Shown piece after piece: positions 61,459 to 64,000 of a DNA stretch of 64,000 nucleotides (its first letter is position 1; every line of letters begins with the position of its first letter). A model generated the notes under the pieces. It did not search any database. It saw nothing but the letters and a program-made list of their open reading frames with translations, and was not told the origin of the DNA. Both the position numbers and the translations under genes were made by a program. Source of the DNA: an uncultured Bacilli bacterium. Lineage in GTDB: Bacteria; Bacillota_I; Bacilli_A; RF39; UBA660. The stretch lies in contig CAKOOM010000002.1 in assembly GCA_934098395.1 (NCBI GenBank), positions 232,927 through 296,926 on the forward strand, read 5' to 3'.

Positions 61459-61737
61459 CTAGTCAAAATTAATTGAATTACCTTCTGCTAATTTTACAAT
61501 AGCTTTTTTATACTTATTAGTCATACCAGTATATTTTCCAACTCTTCTCTTTTTAGGATGAGAATTTGTTGTATTAATACTTTCTACTTTGACATTGAAG
61601 ATACTTTCAATTGCTTGTTTAATTTGTGTTTTATTAGCTCTTGGATCCACTTTGAAAGCATATTTGTTTTCGTTAGCCATTAGAGCTGTCTTTTCAGTTA
61701 TGATTGGTGCATAAATGATATCAAAATTCTTATTCAT
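61459..61737 (-). CDS. rplW: 50S ribosomal protein L23
   Basis: 92 aa. APIITEKTALMANENKYAF and FNVKVESINTTNSHPKKRR signatures. Docking site at the tunnel exit. Overlaps rplD by 8 bases. Confidence 0.97.
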   Translation of the reverse strand: MNKNFDIIYAPIITEKTALMANENKYAFKVDPRANKTQIKQAIESIFNVKVESINTTNSHPKKRRVGKYTGMTNKYKKAIVKLAEGNSINFD

Positions 61738-62362
61738 TTGTTAGCACCTCCTCTAATTTCTTTAATGCTGCTTCAGTTATAACCATTTTATCTGAGTTAA
61801 CTACATCGTATGTATTTACTTCAGTAGGTAATACGATTAATACGTTTCCTAAATTTCTTGAAGCTAAGCAAATGTTTTCATCTAATTCATCAATTACTAA
61901 TAGTACTTTGCTATTAGCTAATTCTAATGTATTTAATAATTTTAACATTTCTTTAGTTTTATTTGTTTCAAATTTAATTGAATCTAATAGAACTATTTCA
62001 TTATCTGTTGCTTTATATGTTAAAGCTGATAATAATGCTAATCTTCTAACTTTCTTATTTTGTTTCTTAGAGTAATCTCTTGGTTTTGGTCCAAAGGCAA
62101 TTCCACCTTTTCTCCATTGTACTGCTCTAATACTTCCTTGTCTGGCATTACCAGTTCCTTTTTGTCTCCAAGGTTTTCTTCCACCACCAGAAACTTCTGC
62201 TCTAGTTTTAGTTGAATGTGTTCCTTGTCTAGCATTTGCCATTGATAAAACGATGGCATCATGTAGTACTATATCGTTTGGAGTAATTCCAAATACGTTA
62301 TCATTTAATTTAATATCTTTAACCTTTTCACCATTAACATTTAATAGTTGTACTTTAGACAT
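61730..62362 (-). CDS. rplD: 50S ribosomal protein L4
   Basis: 210 aa. GTHSTKTRAEVSGGGRKPW and RQGSIRAVQWRKGGIAFGP loops. In many bacteria L4 also represses this operon by binding the S10 leader; the leader here is structured (see 63495-63621). Confidence 0.97.
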   Translation of the reverse strand: MSKVQLLNVNGEKVKDIKLNDNVFGITPNDIVLHDAIVLSMANARQGTHSTKTRAEVSGGGRKPWRQKGTGNARQGSIRAVQWRKGGIAFGPKPRDYSKKQNKKVRRLALLSALTYKATDNEIVLLDSIKFETNKTKEMLKLLNTLELANSKVLLVIDELDENICLASRNLGNVLIVLPTEVNTYDVVNSDKMVITEAALKKLEEVLTNE

Positions 62363-62411
62363 AATATCCTCCTTATTTCATCACAATCTTTTTTAGTTTA
62401 ATATTTTTAAA

Positions 62412-63170
62412 TTATTCAGCTTTATTTTCGTCTTGTGATGATGTCTCATTAATTTCTTCTTTTTCTTCTTCAGCAGTTTCTACTGGTTCTTCAACTACAG
62501 TTTCATCAACATATGTAATTAATTCAACTGGAGTATTTATTTTTCCAGGATTTTTTACTGAAGTTTTAATTAAAACTAATGATTTTTTTGGTCCAGGGAC
62601 ATTTCCTTTAATTAAAATAACGTTATTTTCTAAATCTATTTGTACTACTTCTAGGTTTTGAATAGTTACTTGTTCAGAACCCATATGTCCAGGCATTTTC
62701 TTTCCTGGGATAACTCTCATAGGTAACAATGTTCCTAATGACCCAACACCACGATGATATTGGCTACCGTGTCCCATAGGTCCACGTGATTGGTTCCAAC
62801 GTTTGATAACACCTTGGAAACCTTTTCCTTTAGAAGTGCCGGTTACATCAACCATTTCTCCTTCAGCAAAAATATCTGCTTTTACTTCACTACCAAGTGA
62901 ATAATTTGCTACATCTACACCTCTAATTTCTCTTAAGAAGCGCTTAGGGGTAGTGTTTGCTTTTTTCAAATGACCTTGTTCTGGTTTATTTGCTAACTTT
63001 TCTCTTTTATCGAATGCTGCTAATTGAATAGCTTCATAACCATCTTTTTCTTTAGTCTTAATTTGACTAACAATATTTGGTTCTACTTCGATTACTGTTA
63101 CAGGAATTAATTTTCCGTCTTTAGCAAATACAGAAGTCATTCCGATCTTACGACCTAAGATTCCTTTCAT
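62412..63170 (-). CDS. rplC: 50S ribosomal protein L3 with acidic C-terminal extension
   Basis: 252 aa against about 210 usually. Core: GILGRKIGMTSVFAKDG, GTSKGKGFQGVIKRW, GPMGHGSQYHRGVGS. The last ~40 residues are Glu/Thr-rich (VEEPVETAEEEKEEINE) and probably disordered. A 49-base gap to rplD holds only the ribosome site. Confidence 0.97.
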   Translation of the reverse strand: MKGILGRKIGMTSVFAKDGKLIPVTVIEVEPNIVSQIKTKEKDGYEAIQLAAFDKREKLANKPEQGHLKKANTTPKRFLREIRGVDVANYSLGSEVKADIFAEGEMVDVTGTSKGKGFQGVIKRWNQSRGPMGHGSQYHRGVGSLGTLLPMRVIPGKKMPGHMGSEQVTIQNLEVVQIDLENNVILIKGNVPGPKKSLVLIKTSVKNPGKINTPVELITYVDETVVEEPVETAEEEKEEINETSSQDENKAE

Positions 63171-63185
63171 TTTTTCCTCCTATTA

Positions 63186-63494
63186 CTATAATTTGATTTG
63201 AATATCAACACCGCTTGGTAAATCTAGATGTTGTAATGCATCAATAGTTTCCTTACTTGGATTGTTGATATCAATAAGTCTTTTGTGAGTACGCATTTCG
63301 AATTGTTCACGTGAGTCTTTATATTTGTGAACAGCTCTTAGAATTGTATACTTTTGAACTTCTGTTGGTAATGGTACTGGACCACTTACAACTCCGCCAG
63401 TTCTCTTAACTGTTTCAACGATTTTTGCAGCCGCTTTGTCAAGAGTTCTGTGTTCATAAGCTTTAAGCTTAATTCTCACTTTTGTGTTTGACAT
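63186..63494 (-). CDS. rpsJ: 30S ribosomal protein S10
   Basis: 102 aa. VRIKLKAYEHRTLDKAAAKI and GPVPLPTEVQKYTILRAVH signatures. Also transcription factor NusE. First gene of the cluster; GGGAGG site. Confidence 0.98.
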   Translation of the reverse strand: MSNTKVRIKLKAYEHRTLDKAAAKIVETVKRTGGVVSGPVPLPTEVQKYTILRAVHKYKDSREQFEMRTHKRLIDINNPSKETIDALQHLDLPSGVDIQIKL

Positions 63495-63621
63495 TATTGA
63501 ATCCTCCCTTCGCCTATATCTGGTATAGACTTGCTCCGAACAAATTACCTGATATACAGATTTGTTTTAACAACTCCACCTGGTGTATCAGCAACTTTGC
63601 CCATCTAAGCCAGTCACACAT
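63495..63621 (-). promoter_or_regulatory. structured S10 operon leader
   Basis: About 125 transcribed bases ahead of rpsJ. Complementary arms are visible: TGTATCAG (63584-63591) with CTGATA (63549-63554), and a mutually exclusive AACAAAT (63539-63545) with ATTTGTT (63560-63566), plus a small hairpin around 63516-63530. The layout fits an autoregulatory ribosomal-protein leader; which protein binds is not shown. Confidence 0.55.
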
Positions 63622-63627
63622 TTATTA

Positions 63628-63656
63628 ATTATACAGGAAAATTATATGAAAATCAA
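63628..63656 (-). promoter_or_regulatory. promoter of the S10-spc-alpha cluster
   Basis: Minus strand TTGATT (63651-63656), 17-base spacer, TATAAT (63628-63633). No other promoter of this quality was noticed downstream inside the cluster. Confidence 0.75.
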
Positions 63657-63694
63657 GGCTTTTTTATGATTTTTTTGACTTTTTTTCTTTATTT

Positions 63695-63726
63695 AAATAA
63701 AAAGAAGATTTTTAAATAAAAATCTT
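63695..63726 (-). terminator. terminator of the 41-aa gene
   Basis: Perfect stem 63705-63714 with 63717-63726, minimal loop, then TTCTTTTTATTT on the minus strand. It isolates the S10 promoter from upstream transcription. Confidence 0.7.
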
Positions 63727-63731
63727 TGTTT

Positions 63732-63857
63732 TTACTGGATTTTTCCATACATTGCTTCGTATAATTCTTTGCCACCAATAATCCCTATTACTACTGCTAA
63801 AATTAGGACAATAATAGTTATAATAAGTTCTTTTTTGTTTATTTTATTCTTTTTCAT
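63732..63857 (-). CDS. 41-aa small membrane protein
   Basis: ATG at 63857 with GGAGG 8 bases away, 42 codons to TAA. Lys-rich start (KKNKINKKE), one membrane helix (about 11-30) and a short C-terminal tail (KELYEAMYGKIQ). Not recognised. Own promoter and terminator, so likely real. Confidence 0.6.
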   Translation of the reverse strand: MKKNKINKKELIITIIVLILAVVIGIIGGKELYEAMYGKIQ

Positions 63858-63880
63858 ATAATCCTCCATAAGTTATTTAT

Positions 63881-63889
63881 ATTATATCA
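63881..63889 (-). promoter_or_regulatory. extended -10 promoter of the 41-aa gene
   Basis: Minus strand TGA-TATAAT (63881-63889), with a weak TTTCAA -35 at 17-base spacing. Confidence 0.55.
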
Positions 63890-63950
63890 AATATATAAAT
63901 TATTTGAAAGATATATTTTGGTATTTACATAAATTTAGACATAAAAAAAA

Positions 63951-64000
63951 TATTGGCAACGTCCTATTTTAGCTTTTCAACTATCGTCGGCGTTTAGGTG
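63951..64000 (-). rRNA. rrf: 5S ribosomal RNA, 3' end (partial)
   Basis: Read on the minus strand, the edge sequence contains AACGCCGACGATAGTTG and, 12 bases on, ATAGGACGTTGCC, the conserved 3' half of 5S rRNA (compare GCGCCGATGGTAGT and GTAGGACGCCGCC in Bacillus). The 5' half is outside the window. A run of eight T follows the last bases, suggesting termination right after 5S. Confidence 0.85.

Noticed and set aside
1..64000. CRISPR array, tRNA genes, insertion sequence or complete prophage
   Set aside because: No regularly spaced repeats, no tRNA-like cloverleaf with T-loop sequence, no transposase with ends and no phage structural genes were seen; only the ORF6N gene and the Rpn remnant hint at past mobile DNA.

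Overview
The window comes from a very AT-rich (about 30% GC by eye) low-GC Gram-positive relative, most like the uncultured gut Bacilli/Mollicutes-related lineages. Evidence: Firmicutes-type replication genes (dnaB/dnaI-style loader, short DnaE, RecD2), a Bacilli-order S10-spc-alpha ribosomal cluster that lacks rpmD (L30), AGGTGA/GGAGG ribosome sites, and a translation code that still uses TGA as stop (ATGA overlaps at 20686-20689 and 47974-47977), so it is not a code-4 Mycoplasma. Most genes lie on the minus strand.

Layout. 0-1.8 kb: a truncated SAM methyltransferase and an ORF6N/PLD-like protein. 1.9-9.9 kb: ppdK, then an ABC exporter, a hypothetical, a Xer recombinase and thymidine kinase, and rnc. 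10-12 kb (+): an exported pair, a ZnuA-like lipoprotein that has lost its metal histidines and carries a LysM insert, plus a transglutaminase. 12-20 kb: a kinase-fold protein, miaA, mutL, a YihY membrane protein, a sensor with a degenerate GGDEF domain, small exported or unknown proteins and an InlB-repeat lipoprotein. 20.7-29.3 kb: dnaE, dnaI, dnaB, recD2 and small membrane proteins. 30-31.3 kb: rodA. 31.4-35.1 kb: two paralogous exported proteins with a FGE-sulfatase/C-type-lectin-like C-terminus. 35.2-41.1 kb: an operon in which prepilin-like genes bracket ung, hemW, mscS, an HD protein and a divergent prs. 41.2-45.7 kb: a Rpn-type nuclease remnant and a three-gene MoxR AAA+/pseudo-AAA/VWA module. 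46-48.4 kb: tsaE-tsaB-rimI-tsaD. 49.4-63.5 kb: the complete S10-spc-alpha cluster from rpsJ to rplQ with rpoA, secY, adk, map and infA. The right edge holds the 3' end of a 5S rRNA.

The most interesting signal is shared by two loci 14 kb apart. The N-terminal part of the MoxR-type ATPase (about 45425-45539) and the last 75 coding bases before the conserved end of one exported paralog (about 31406-31480) are abrupt GC-rich islands (48-56% GC). They are rich in codons ending in C and CGN codons, and each sits exactly in the C-type-lectin-like substrate-binding segment. This is the fingerprint expected of variable regions written by a diversity-generating retroelement (adenine mutagenesis of AAY codons). 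No reverse transcriptase or template repeat is visible in the window, so a retroelement would have to act in trans. The MoxR + metallopeptidase/VWA + pseudo-AAA module with a hypervariable sensor domain is a plausible diversified recognition or biological-conflict system. That function is inference.
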